Shown: positions 44,436-52,729 of the stretch, piece after piece | How the letters are laid out: the number at the start of each line of letters is the position of its first letter | Position numbering within the stretch: the first letter of the stretch is position 1 | Assembly: GCA_947313855.1 (NCBI GenBank) | Contig: CAMZNS010000010.1 | Span: 14,249-78,248, forward strand | Length of the DNA: 64,000 nucleotides | Reading direction: 5' to 3' | From: an uncultured Deferribacteraceae bacterium | GTDB lineage: Bacteria; Chrysiogenota; Deferribacteres; CAMZNJ01 | Notes under the pieces: generated by a model | The model's database searches: none | What the model was told of the DNA's origin: nothing | What the model saw: only the letters and a program-made list of their open reading frames with translations | Made by a program: the position numbers and the translations under genes

Positions 44436-44746
44436 AATATACTCTCCTTGAGGGTCGGGGGGGTACTCGCAGTAGTATTGTTGGTACTGGTGTTAGCATG
44501 GGCATTAGCATGGTCGTTAGCAGGGCTGCACAAAATGCACGGGGGCACTGTCATTGCTATTGCTGTTGGGCAAAGGGAAGCTGTGACGAGGGGGGTGGGT
44601 GTCTGTGATGCACACGGTTCTGGAGGTTGGGAGTCTTGCGGGGCACACGGTTCTGGAGGTTGGGAGTCTTGCGGGGCAAGTAGGTCGTCCCCTGTTATTG
44701 TCTGGGGGGTGGTTGTATTGCGTTGAGTGTTGGTGGCTGTACTAAT
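44426..44746 (-). CDS. Possible small ORF with ATT start overlapping corC
   Basis: 106 codons free of stops, starting ATT at 44746 with a perfect AAGGAGAG seven bases upstream, almost the same signal as corC. It ends TAG at 44426, 10 bases into corC. The product would be Thr/Pro/Asn/Ala-rich, with PQDSQPPEPCA duplicated by a 33-bp (11-codon) repeat and a HANAHANTSTNN stretch like other coding repeats here. No ATG, GTG or TTG starts the frame. The strand is T-poor, so an open frame could be chance. No known function. Confidence 0.3.
   Translation of the reverse strand: MSTATNTQRNTTTPQTITGDDLLAPQDSQPPEPCAPQDSQPPEPCASQTPTPLVTASLCPTAIAMTVPPCILCSPANDHANAHANTSTNNTTASTPPTLKESIFCT
44608..44676. repeat. 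33-bp direct repeat, two copies
   Basis: Two identical copies at 33-base spacing (CACACGGTTCTGGAGGTTGG and following bases). The unit is a multiple of three and in frame with the ATT-start ORF. Confidence 0.93.
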
Positions 44747-44784
44747 ACTATCTCTCCTTGATGTTGGAAACTGCTATCCCTTTG

Positions 44785-44813
44785 ATTATATATTGTCTTG
44801 CTGTAAATGTCTA
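44785..44813 (-). promoter_or_regulatory. Candidate promoter for the corC operon
   Basis: Minus strand TAGACA (44813-44808), 17 bases, TATAAT (44790-44785). It places a transcript start about 32 bases before the ATT ORF and 340 before corC. Confidence 0.55.
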
Positions 44814-44859
44814 CAAAAACAGGTGTATAAAAAATAATTACGGGCAAAAAGCTCGAAGA

Positions 44860-46098
44860 CTACTGTGGAACAGCCTTAAGACGTAGGGTGATATCGGTGA
44901 TGATGGCGTCCTTGCTGGTGAAGTATTGGAGTAGTTCGGGGATGGTGTTCTGGATGCGTGCAAGGTTTTGCGACCAAGACTGTATGGCAAGGTTTACCTT
45001 TTGTGGATTACTGAGATCCATGGCTTCGTTGTAAATGAGGTTAGCTGATGATCGGCTGAAGTATAGTTTGTAGAGGAGGGTCTGCACATCTTGGGCGTTT
45101 GTTGCAAGGAATTTTGCTGTTTCGGTGCCATAGGTTTGTGCGAGGTTTGTTTCGGTGATATTGCCGTTCATGTATTCGATGAGGGCGCTAGCGGGTATGG
45201 AGTTCGTGTTCATTGTGGTCATGGTTTCGGTGGAGATTTTCTGCAGTAGGGTGGAGGAGTCGTAGGTGTTGATACGCAGTTGTCCAGCAATATTGACGAG
45301 TTCGTTGTAGGATATTTCGCCACGCATAAACCTGTAGGCGAGGGCTTCGTTGTCGCGATACAAACGCTCCTCAGGGGTATCGCCTGATTTTATGGAGGTT
45401 GCGATAGGTTTGTTGTTGAAGACTAGTCTGTTGTCGTAAACCTGAAGGTTGGCTTTGACACGTAGATCGGTGAAATCGAAAAGGATGTCGGGTATGCCGT
45501 CGTGATTGTAGTCTAGAACATTTTGCGGGGAGTCTATGTTAGTGAGGGATACGGAGATATTTTCAGCGTACTGACCCCAGTTAAGAATAACATAGTCAAC
45601 GATAACAAGGGTGTTGCCTGAGGGTTTAACTAGGAGCAGGTAGTTGTTGTAGGAGTTGTTGTCGGAGTTGTTGTCCCTGCCATAAACCACAACGCCGTTG
45701 TCCACTAGCCCCATGAATCCAATATTTAAGTTAATCTCATTCTCCGTGTAAAAGTTTGGACGAAGGGTTCCGCTACGTGGTGGCACTATCCCCCATAGGG
45801 AGTAGGAGCGGTTCTGGTATCGGAAGATGTCGGAGCTGTTGGACTTTGCACCATAGCTTGAAGCACCAACAATGGATATGGCACCCCCATCGGAGCTGTT
45901 GCGTGGGGGAGTTGGTGGCGAGGTTGATGTGCCCCTTGAATTCAATGAGTAGCGATCTATATTGTAAGTATCACCATCAGACTGAGCAACAATAGTAGCA
46001 GTAGCAGTAGCAGTAACGATGGCGATGGCGATGAAGGGTAACGCCAAAAACATGGTGACGAGGAGCAATAAGTATGGGGTATGGGTAGGTGGTGGCAT
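44860..46098 (-). CDS. Exported protein of unknown function
   Basis: 412 aa with a signal peptide (LLLLVTMFLALPFIAIAIV) followed by a TATATA run. A repeat-like Ser/Asn/Pro linker leads to a beta-rich middle domain with DYNHDGIPDILFDF, an FG-GAP/EF-hand-like Asp loop, and a helical C-terminal half. ATG at 46098 follows GGAG; the frame to 46176 is rejected. No family recognised. Short Asn/Asp repeats (NNSDNNSYNN). Confidence 0.68.
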   Translation of the reverse strand: MPPPTHTPYLLLLVTMFLALPFIAIAIVTATATATIVAQSDGDTYNIDRYSLNSRGTSTSPPTPPRNSSDGGAISIVGASSYGAKSNSSDIFRYQNRSYSLWGIVPPRSGTLRPNFYTENEINLNIGFMGLVDNGVVVYGRDNNSDNNSYNNYLLLVKPSGNTLVIVDYVILNWGQYAENISVSLTNIDSPQNVLDYNHDGIPDILFDFTDLRVKANLQVYDNRLVFNNKPIATSIKSGDTPEERLYRDNEALAYRFMRGEISYNELVNIAGQLRINTYDSSTLLQKISTETMTTMNTNSIPASALIEYMNGNITETNLAQTYGTETAKFLATNAQDVQTLLYKLYFSRSSANLIYNEAMDLSNPQKVNLAIQSWSQNLARIQNTIPELLQYFTSKDAIITDITLRLKAVPQ

Positions 46099-46509
46099 GC
46101 GAGTAAAGTCTCCATTTATGCAAGTATGCAAGTATGCACGGCAAGGGGGCGGAAATAGGGGATTAACGTGACGCAATTAGCCTGTACATGGTTATACAAC
46201 TACTCAACCAAAGGTCAGGGAACGCCAAAGTAGTTATTCAGTTATTTTTACGCTCAAAAAATGAGCAGCTTACGCCCGATGATCTTAAAACTAAAACCGA
46301 TGGTATCACAGTACCCTTGAAGTTGAAATGCAAGCAAGCATAAGGCGTTTGAGGCTCCCATGTTATTTTGAAATGAACACAATGATAGCAGTTTATTTTG
46401 GATTTCATAGGTCATAATAATAAGAAAAAGAGGATTTTGCAATAAAAAAATGTTTACAATTTGTTTAAAATATATTAAATAGTTGTAATAGAGTTGCAAC
46501 GGAGTAATT
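46099..46509. other. AT-rich divergent intergenic region before the XRE regulator
   Basis: 411 bases, much richer in A/T than its surroundings. The only frame of note (minus strand 46254-46499) lacks coding character. It should hold promoters for both flanking genes and is a natural place for autoregulation. Confidence 0.6.
46461..46489 (+). promoter_or_regulatory. Candidate promoter of the XRE regulator
   Basis: TTGTTT (46461-46466), 17 bases, TGTAAT (46484-46489), about 14 bases before the predicted Shine-Dalgarno CGGAG. An alternative -35 TTTACA lies at 46453. Confidence 0.35.
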
Positions 46510-47307
46510 ATGCGAAATGATGTGAAAACTAGGCAACGAGGGAATATTGCACAGTATCAGTCCGTGGCAAATGTGCTGAAAGTTCGAATGATTACCATCG
46601 GTATGAAACAAAATGAACTGTCAGAACGACTAGGAATAAGCCAGTCAAGGGTCTCAAACTACCTCAACGGGAAGAGCGAACCCGACTTCCACACACTCTC
46701 CAAGATGGCCGAATACCTCGGTATCAGCCTCAACGACCTTGTCCGAAACGCCGAAACTCTCCTAGGTGACGAAAACCTCAGAACCACCGCAGGAAGCTAC
46801 GACACAGAACCCAAAGACTTGAACGATAGGGACGAACAAAATGATCTGAACCACCCACACGAAGCCTACATGCCCTTTATTGTTGCCAAAAAATTACGCA
46901 TAAGAGACTCCGTAACTAACGCCAAAAACCTTGTCAGCCTACCACCGCAAGTCGCCAAGATGGTCAATGTGTCCCCTGATGCACTGAATAAAAACGGCGA
47001 CGAACAGATGATTATACTCGAAATTACAGAAAAAATATACTCATCCAAAATTGTCGTAAATATTGGCGACGTTGTCTTTGCCGTACCATATTCAGCAGGG
47101 ATGGATGTGGGAGACGATGCTTTGCTGGTCAAACCGGGGAAAAACTTTAGCGTGCTGAAACTCTCGCGAACACTAAGCATTAACGGCGAACACACCTACA
47201 CAGCACTGCAAGAGCACTGCAACCAAGGTGAGGGTGTTGGGGCAAGCCTGGATACGATCGACCTTTCCGGCTACCACCTTGTCACAGCTGTTTTGCAGGT
47301 TATGTAG
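46510..47307 (+). CDS. XRE-family transcriptional regulator with degenerate S24-like C-terminus
   Basis: HTH_3 domain at residues ~20-80 (MKQNELSERLGISQSRVSNY and LNGKSEP). The C-terminal ~100 residues have an S24/LexA-like pattern (VNIGDVVFAV, FSVLKLSRTL), but the nucleophile motif GDSM is absent (GDEQM instead), so self-cleavage is unlikely. 265 aa. A Lys in the position of the general base may remain. Target unknown; stands alone upstream of the large minisatellite. SD CGGAG. Confidence 0.85.
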   Translation: MRNDVKTRQRGNIAQYQSVANVLKVRMITIGMKQNELSERLGISQSRVSNYLNGKSEPDFHTLSKMAEYLGISLNDLVRNAETLLGDENLRTTAGSYDTEPKDLNDRDEQNDLNHPHEAYMPFIVAKKLRIRDSVTNAKNLVSLPPQVAKMVNVSPDALNKNGDEQMIILEITEKIYSSKIVVNIGDVVFAVPYSAGMDVGDDALLVKPGKNFSVLKLSRTLSINGEHTYTALQEHCNQGEGVGASLDTIDLSGYHLVTAVLQVM

Positions 47308-47379
47308 CTCGAAAAGGCACACGATATTCCGCTCGTGCGTTATGGGTGTTGCCGGGTGTTATGGGGGGGCTATGCCCGT

Positions 47380-47812
47380 CCACGCCCACGTACAACCGTC
47401 CACGCCCACGCACAACCGTCCACGCCCACGCCCACTCACAACCGTCCACGCCCACGCACAACCGTCCACGACCACGCACAACCGTCCACGCCCACGCACA
47501 ACCGTCCACGACCACGCCCACGTACAACCTCGTACAACCGTCCACGCCCACGCACAACCGTCCACGCCCACGCACAACCGTTCACGCCCACGCACAACCG
47601 TCCACGACCACGCACAACCGTCCACGACCACGCACAACCGTCCACGCCCACGCACAACCGCCCACGCCCACACACAACCCCCCACCCCCACACACACCCC
47701 CCCACCCCCCCACCCACCCCCCCCCCCGCCCACCCGCCCCCCCCCCCCCACACCCGACCCCGCCCACGCACAACCGTCCACGACCACGCACAACCGTCCA
47801 CGACCACGCACT
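47380..47812. repeat. Large C-rich minisatellite (20-bp unit) with embedded poly-C region
   Basis: About 18 units of CCGTCCACGCCCACGCACAA with variants (CGACCACG, and longer CACGTACAACCTCGTACAAC), broken at 47680-47760 by runs of C up to ten or more with CA/CG interruptions. The + strand is strongly C-rich and G-poor. All three + frames and several minus frames are open for over 150 codons, an effect of the composition, so the long frames are not credible genes. It fills the gap between the XRE gene and the tRNAs together with about 350 bases of ordinary sequence. Confidence 0.97.
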
Positions 47813-48122
47813 CATCTTTCCCCACAATCCCGACTTCGTTTGTTACAAAATGTAAACTTTTCTTATAATTCACTGATATTTTGAGTTTTGTTCGAGGTGT
47901 GTATTGTGGTGAGTTTTGTTTGTAATGGCGTACATTTTTTTGAGTGCGATGACTTCCCCTCGCGTCAGGGCTTTCGACACGATTAACATTTGCCTGCAAA
48001 CAGGCTTCGCTCCCGCCATTGCGTTAAAAGTAGTTCGGTTACTTAGGGATTATTTTTTGTTACTGCAACCCCTTCTATTATTGAGTATACAGTATAATTT
48101 GAAAATAATTTCAAGATTAGTC

Positions 48123-48151
48123 TTGACAAGGGGTCAACGTTTGGCTATACT
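48123..48151 (+). promoter_or_regulatory. Consensus promoter of the tRNA-Met pair
   Basis: TTGACA (48123-48128), 17-base spacer, TATACT (48146-48151). The first tRNA starts 14 bases after the -10. It is the best promoter match in the window. Confidence 0.88.
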
Positions 48152-48164
48152 TGCAGAACGTTAT

Positions 48165-48238
48165 CGCGGGGTAGAGCAGCTTGGTAGCTCGTTGGGCTCA
48201 TAACCCAGAGGTCGTTGGTTCAAATCCAGCCCCCGCAA
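48165..48238 (+). tRNA. Initiator tRNA-fMet (CAT)
   Basis: 74-base cloverleaf with CTCATAA anticodon loop. It has the two initiator hallmarks: unpaired C1/A72 at the acceptor end and three G:C pairs (GGG/CCC) in the anticodon stem. T-arm GTTGG TTCAAAT CCAGC. CCA is not encoded. Followed by TTTTTT at 48242. Confidence 0.97.
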
Positions 48239-48265
48239 TGTCTTTTTTCACAGTTTAACTTATGT

Positions 48266-48339
48266 GGCGGATTAGCTCAGGTGGTTAGAGCATACGGCTC
48301 ATATCCGTAGGGTCCGGGGTTCAAGTCCCTGATCCGCCA
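48266..48339 (+). tRNA. tRNA with CAT anticodon (elongator Met, or Ile2 before lysidine modification)
   Basis: 74 bases: acceptor GGCGGAT/ATCCGCC, D arm GCTC/GAGC, anticodon stem TACGG/CCGTA with loop CTCATAT, T arm CGGGG TTCAAGT CCCTG. G1:C72 pairs, so it is not an initiator. Met versus Ile2 cannot be settled by eye. CCA not encoded. 27 bases after tRNA-fMet, likely co-transcribed. Confidence 0.93.
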
Positions 48340-48425
48340 TTATCCCCTCACTTTCGTCGCCGTATTCGGCACAATCTTTCACCGTTCACCCCTCACCCCT
48401 CACTTTTTTAATGTAGTAACAAGCG

Positions 48426-48720
48426 TTCGGCGTACTGTGTCCTGCGTGGATGTTTCTACGTGGATGCTCGGCGTACGGCTCGGCGTACACTACACGTAAT
48501 CAGATGTGTGTGCGGGGGGGAAGGGGTATGGCATGGTATGGTTGCCCCTACTACCTCTGCTACCCCTGTCCCCCCCTGCCACAATACTCGTACTCCGATG
48601 AATTCGAGACGTGTGTACGGCTCGGCGTACTGCTCGGCGTATCGTGCCCCGCGTACCGTGCCCCGCGTACCGTGACCCGCGTACTGCTCGGCGTACACTG
48701 CCCCGCGTACTGTCGTCAGT
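48426..48720. repeat. Degenerate 12-14-bp repeats of GGCGTAC / CCCGCGTAC
   Basis: Two clusters (48426-48496 and 48610-48720) of units such as GTGCCCCGCGTACC and CTCGGCGTACTG flank a block with unrelated sequence. They fill the 385-base gap between the tRNAs and the ald stop. No gene seen. Confidence 0.88.
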
Positions 48721-48724
48721 AGCC

Positions 48725-49834
48725 CTAGTTGAAGTCCACGCTAACAAACGGCTCACCAATGGACTCAGCAAGCTGTTTGTGCACAATTTTGCCGTTGTAC
48801 ACATTTAGTCCGTTTTTGAGGTGTGTATTTTCGGCGAGTGCTTTCGAGATGCCTTTGTTGGCGAGTTCTACGATAAAGGGTATTGTGGCGTTGTTTAGTG
48901 CTATGGTGGATGTTTTGGCAACGCCGCCCGGCATGTTGGCAACGCAGTAGTGGATTATGCCGTCCACTTCGAACACAGGGTTGTCGTAGCTTGTTGGCTT
49001 GGAGGTTTCAAAGCAGCCACCCTGATCGATGGATACGTCCACGAGTACGGAGCCTTTTTTCATGGTTTTGAGCATCTCTTTGGTAACAAGTTTTGTAGCT
49101 TTGGCACCGGGGATGAGTGCTGCTCCAACAACGATGTCGGCTTCGGCCACACTTTTTGCGATTGCGTCTTTGGAGGAGTACAGGGTGGTGATTTTGTTGC
49201 CGTAAAGTGCGTCTAGTTGTCTGAGGCTGTTCATGTTTCTGTCAAGGGCGACAACTTTTGCACCGATACCGATGGCTGTTGCGATGGCGTTGCTTCCAAC
49301 CACACCGGCACCGATAACGCAAACGTTACCTTGGGCTACACCCGGAACGCCGTTGAGTAGTACACCGGAGCCGTTGTTGCTTTTGAGTAGGAATTGGCAT
49401 CCGCTGAGTATTGAGAGTCGTCCAGCGACTTCGCTCATGGGTGCGAGTAGTGGTAGTCGTCCGTTGTTGTCGGTTACGGTTTCGTAAGCGATGGCAGTGG
49501 ATTTGGATTCTTTGAGTAGTTTTGTTTGTTCGGGTAGTGCTGCTAGGTGTAGGTAGGTGAAGATTGTGTGTGATTTGGTGAGCAGTAGGCATTCGTCGAG
49601 TGTTGGTTCTTTGACTTTGACGAGTAGTTCTGATTTTTGGAAGAGTTCTTCCACAGTGTCAACGATGGTTGCACCAACATTTTTATAATCGTTGTCGGAA
49701 AATCCGATTGCTTCGCCGAGTCCTTTTTGTATAAAAACGGTATGTCCGTGCTGTACTAGTTCGATAACGCTGGAGGGGATGAGGCTAGCACGATATTCGT
49801 GTACTTTAGTTTCTTTTATTGCTCCAATTTTCAT
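48725..49834 (-). CDS. ald: Alanine dehydrogenase
   Basis: NAD-dependent L-alanine to pyruvate plus ammonium. N-terminal KETKVHEYRASLIPSSV, VKVKEPTLDE, substrate-site YLHLA, the nucleotide-binding VIGAGVVGSNA, DVSIDQGGCFETSKPT and the final VANMPGGVAKTST. 369 aa, normal. SD AAGGAG before ATG. Confidence 0.96.
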   Translation of the reverse strand: MKIGAIKETKVHEYRASLIPSSVIELVQHGHTVFIQKGLGEAIGFSDNDYKNVGATIVDTVEELFQKSELLVKVKEPTLDECLLLTKSHTIFTYLHLAALPEQTKLLKESKSTAIAYETVTDNNGRLPLLAPMSEVAGRLSILSGCQFLLKSNNGSGVLLNGVPGVAQGNVCVIGAGVVGSNAIATAIGIGAKVVALDRNMNSLRQLDALYGNKITTLYSSKDAIAKSVAEADIVVGAALIPGAKATKLVTKEMLKTMKKGSVLVDVSIDQGGCFETSKPTSYDNPVFEVDGIIHYCVANMPGGVAKTSTIALNNATIPFIVELANKGISKALAENTHLKNGLNVYNGKIVHKQLAESIGEPFVSVDFN

Positions 49835-50114
49835 AATTATACTTCTCCTTTCTAAATTTAGTATGTTTTCATTATTTATTAAGATGGTATAAAAATTTCA
49901 TATTGTCAAGATAATTTTTCCCGAGGTTTAGTATCGCTATGGAACACAAGGGTTTTGAGAACTGCTTTTTTTTTTGCCTTTAGGGTGAAATTAGTTGTAC
50001 CAATTGTTGTGGATTTGTGCCATAGTATTAATATGTTGTACTGCGAAAAGCTACTAATCAACTCTGACATGTGTGGTACGACAGGTCAATAACTTTCAGC
50101 GAGGTATATAAAAT

Positions 50115-50942
50115 ATGATGAAAGTTACAACTATGGGTATGATGCTAACCTTTATACTTGCCCTAAGCGGAATCGCAGTTGCTGCCCCCGGCGACGTTGT
50201 CGTCTACAACAAAACTAGTGGCACAACCGTTGTCCTTGATAGCGAAGCGGACTCTGTACCCGGTGGTGTAAGTGGGTTCAGCTTCCAAAATACAGTTATT
50301 CTTGGTGCAGAGTTCAGCGACCGTCCATACAAAAGCTTCTCGCCAGGAAGAAGTGGCGATAGTGCCTCCTATGTCGGTTCCTACTACTCCAACCTCGTGG
50401 ACACCAGCATATTCCGTGCCAAACTAGGGTCGTCGGTGGAATTTAACCGACGAAACGCAGCTACACTCTACTTCGTATACCAAGGCACAGTCCTCAATGA
50501 CGCATACGGAATACTTACCGACGGCGAACTTGCCTCTCTAGACGACTCGTGGCCGTACTACAAAATCGCCGGATACCTAAACGGTGCCGGTGCCGAATTC
50601 GAATACGGCTTCAGAATATTCCCAGCACTAAGCATAAACCCGTTTATCGGTGGCTACATCTCAAGGGGAATGGTCTGTGCAGAGGACGACTACAGCGACA
50701 AATACCTTGCCGCAACAACTACAGCACCCGAACGCTTTCGTGAATGCTACAACGTTAAGGCAAGCAACTACGATCTAGGCTCACGCCTTGTTCTACACAC
50801 AAGGTTCAACGTCGAACCGTACGTCGGCTTCGCCTACTCGCAGGCAAACATGAGAGGGAAACCGTACGAAGCTGTGGGCTACACCGTGGGGATACAAACA
50901 CGCTTTGCAAGCTCGTTCACATCATTTGTCGTAGCAGAATAG
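50115..50942 (+). CDS. Outer-membrane beta-barrel protein, tandem family member 1
   Basis: Signal peptide MMKVTTMGMMLTFILALSGI cleaved before APGD. The mature ~250 residues form a small barrel (about eight strands). Two cysteines (188 and 211) bracket a 22-residue loop; the second starts the family motif CYNVKASNY before the next strand. C-terminal part PYVGFAYSQANMRGKPYE resembles the other members. SD GAGG at 50101. A weak promoter TTGTTG/TATTAA lies at 50004-50031. Function unknown. Confidence 0.83.
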   Translation: MMKVTTMGMMLTFILALSGIAVAAPGDVVVYNKTSGTTVVLDSEADSVPGGVSGFSFQNTVILGAEFSDRPYKSFSPGRSGDSASYVGSYYSNLVDTSIFRAKLGSSVEFNRRNAATLYFVYQGTVLNDAYGILTDGELASLDDSWPYYKIAGYLNGAGAEFEYGFRIFPALSINPFIGGYISRGMVCAEDDYSDKYLAATTTAPERFRECYNVKASNYDLGSRLVLHTRFNVEPYVGFAYSQANMRGKPYEAVGYTVGIQTRFASSFTSFVVAE

Positions 50943-50994
50943 AACGTACAATTAAACCGAATACACTGAATACACTGAATACGGGGGGGGAGCA

Positions 50995-51741
50995 ATGAGG
51001 ACGATTATACTATTTGGAAGCATGCTTGTATTAACACTGAGTGGGGTTGCCTATGGGGCACCAGGTGTTACTGTCATACCCAACCCTGATGAGCCTGTCA
51101 ACCTTCAACCACTTGATAGAGCCGACAGCATGGCCATTGCCGACAATGAAGTTTCCAACAGGAAACCTATTGTGATAGACTTTAGCCTAGGAACATCAAC
51201 CTACTCGGCCATAAAGAAGAATAATCCCGTTTACGATACAGGGACGTCTTCCAATAGTATTATCAGAATAAATATAGGCTCCTACAAAAAAGTTGGTGGC
51301 AATGGAGGTGTTTTCGAATACTTCTTTGGCTACCAAGGCTTAGAATTAGGGGATGGAGTATTTATTATCTCCAAAGATGAACTCGCCGCCTCAAACTACA
51401 CAACAACAGTGAGCACCATGGATGGGCTCGGTGTAGGTGCTGCCTACTTTGTCAGGGTTGTGCCCAATGTGGGCATAGGATCGCGGGTTCAAGCTTACTC
51501 CTCGGGGGTTACGACCTGTGTAGGGGCGGACTCATACCGACCTGAACTCTACGACCAGAACTGCCGTAATTTCAAAGGGTACAACGCCGATGTGGATCTA
51601 ACTGTAAAATACTATGGCAAAAGTGGGCTCAGTGCCTACCTTAGTCTACTGCAGTCCTACGCAAACATAAGGGACAGAAGCTTTACAGGAACAGGAGCTG
51701 TGCTAGGAATCGCCTACAGCTTCAGACCTATTTTTCAGTAA
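50995..51741 (+). CDS. Outer-membrane beta-barrel protein, tandem family member 2
   Basis: Signal peptide TIILFGSMLVLTLSGVAYG, mature start APGV. 248 aa. Cysteines 175 and 190 bracket a 14-residue loop, with CRNFKGYNAD matching the family motif C-x3-K-[AG]. C-terminus AVLGIAYSFRPIF is a barrel end. 52 bases after member 1, with a short duplicated TACACTGAA between; SD GGGGGGGAG. Confidence 0.83.
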   Translation: MRTIILFGSMLVLTLSGVAYGAPGVTVIPNPDEPVNLQPLDRADSMAIADNEVSNRKPIVIDFSLGTSTYSAIKKNNPVYDTGTSSNSIIRINIGSYKKVGGNGGVFEYFFGYQGLELGDGVFIISKDELAASNYTTTVSTMDGLGVGAAYFVRVVPNVGIGSRVQAYSSGVTTCVGADSYRPELYDQNCRNFKGYNADVDLTVKYYGKSGLSAYLSLLQSYANIRDRSFTGTGAVLGIAYSFRPIFQ

Positions 51742-51752
51742 AATAAATAGGC

Positions 51753-51783
51753 TAGACACAAGGGGTTTATCATGTTATATAAT
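51753..51783 (+). promoter_or_regulatory. Candidate promoter of barrel family member 3
   Basis: TAGACA (51753-51758), 19-base spacer, perfect TATAAT (51778-51783). A second -10-like TATACT follows at 51787. Confidence 0.4.
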
Positions 51784-51816
51784 CTGTATACTACTTTAAA
51801 AGGAAGGAGATAGAGT

Positions 51817-52512
51817 ATGAGACATATAATACTAACTGCCATGGTTGCAGTTTTAACCGTATCAGGAGTGGCGATGGCTGCACCGGGCGACGATCAAAAC
51901 AGCAAAGGTGCCTTCGTTGTTCTTGGCTTTGGAGCAGGAGCAACATACTACACTACCCTAGACGACAACCTCTTCGACCTAGGATTAATACCCAGTGTTT
52001 ACAGCAAATTCGGGCTCGGTTACAAGTTTAACGAAAAAAATCAGTTTAGCGTTTACATGACTCCCACATACGCCCTTCTAGACGGAGCAGGCTTCTTCAC
52101 CTCCCAAGGGTATGTTTTGGCGGACAAACCAAAATCTAACGAGAGCTTTACCACTGCTGGCGGAGTAATGTCAGGGGGGGGCTTGAGTGCTGACTATGTC
52201 TTCAAACCATCCCCATCTTACGGATTTGGACCCTATGTTAGCGGCAAAAGGTACACAGCCTTAACCTGCGACAACTTCTACAAAGAGAACTCCAAAAACA
52301 TGACCTGCGACTACTCTAAGGCTAGCAGTTTTGAAACCGGCTTGTCGGCTAACTACTATTTCAGCAATGGCTTCAACCCATTCATTACCCTAGGGTACAC
52401 ACAGCTGAACTTCGATTCGCATCCTTACCAGGGTGCCAATGTGGTTGTCGGTCTCAACTACATCTTTACCCCCGCTCGCGACTCCAAAACAGCCGCACTA
52501 ATCCTATTTTAG
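51817..52512 (+). CDS. Outer-membrane beta-barrel protein, tandem family member 3
   Basis: Signal peptide ILTAMVAVLTVSGVAMA, mature APGDD. 231 aa. Cysteines 151 and 164 bracket a 12-residue loop (CDNFYKENSKNMTC), followed by DYSKASSF. GFNPFITLGYTQLNF is shared with member 4. Strong SD AAGGAAGGAG. Confidence 0.85.
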   Translation: MRHIILTAMVAVLTVSGVAMAAPGDDQNSKGAFVVLGFGAGATYYTTLDDNLFDLGLIPSVYSKFGLGYKFNEKNQFSVYMTPTYALLDGAGFFTSQGYVLADKPKSNESFTTAGGVMSGGGLSADYVFKPSPSYGFGPYVSGKRYTALTCDNFYKENSKNMTCDYSKASSFETGLSANYYFSNGFNPFITLGYTQLNFDSHPYQGANVVVGLNYIFTPARDSKTAALILF

Positions 52513-52548
52513 TACGGTGAGTGGAGCTCTGCAGGATTATGAGCAGAC

Positions 52549-52599
52549 CATAAACCATCGATTATCGACTATCGACCATCGATTATCGACCATCGACTA
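52549..52599. repeat. Degenerate 10-11-bp repeat ATCGATTATCG/ATCGACCATCG
   Basis: Five units between family members 3 and 4, immediately before the terminator hairpin. Confidence 0.85.
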
Positions 52600-52610
52600 A
52601 TCAGAAACAG

Positions 52611-52640
52611 GGGAGGGTGCCATGTGCCCCTCCCTTTTTT
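52611..52640 (+). terminator. Intrinsic terminator after barrel family member 3
   Basis: Stem GGGAGGG (52611-52617) / CCCTCCC (52628-52634), 10-base loop, then TTTTTT. Separates members 1-3 from member 4. Confidence 0.78.
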
Positions 52641-52729
52641 GCGTGTAAAGTACCCCCAACCACTTGAAAGCGTGTCGCCATGTGCCTATATTTTGTTTGG
52701 TAATATGCCACGACGGAGGGGGAATATTT

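Noticed and set aside
44448-44726. Plus-strand frame with a signal-peptide-like start and duplicated HGSGGWESCGA
   Set aside because: It lies antisense to the better-supported ATT-start frame and has no Shine-Dalgarno; the hydrophobic start reflects the complementary Ala/Asn repeat.
46254-46499. 81-codon minus-strand frame in the AT-rich divergent region
   Set aside because: No Shine-Dalgarno and low coding character, and it occupies the promoter of the XRE gene.
46510-47307. LexA or SOS repressor
   Set aside because: HTH is XRE type and the Ser nucleophile motif is absent; no SOS boxes seen nearby.
47300-47999. Several long overlapping frames (about 150-220 codons) encoding Pro/Thr/His/Arg-rich or Trp/Gly/Val-rich repeats
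   Set aside because: They are products of the C-rich 20-bp array, open in many frames on both strands, with no Shine-Dalgarno and no domain.
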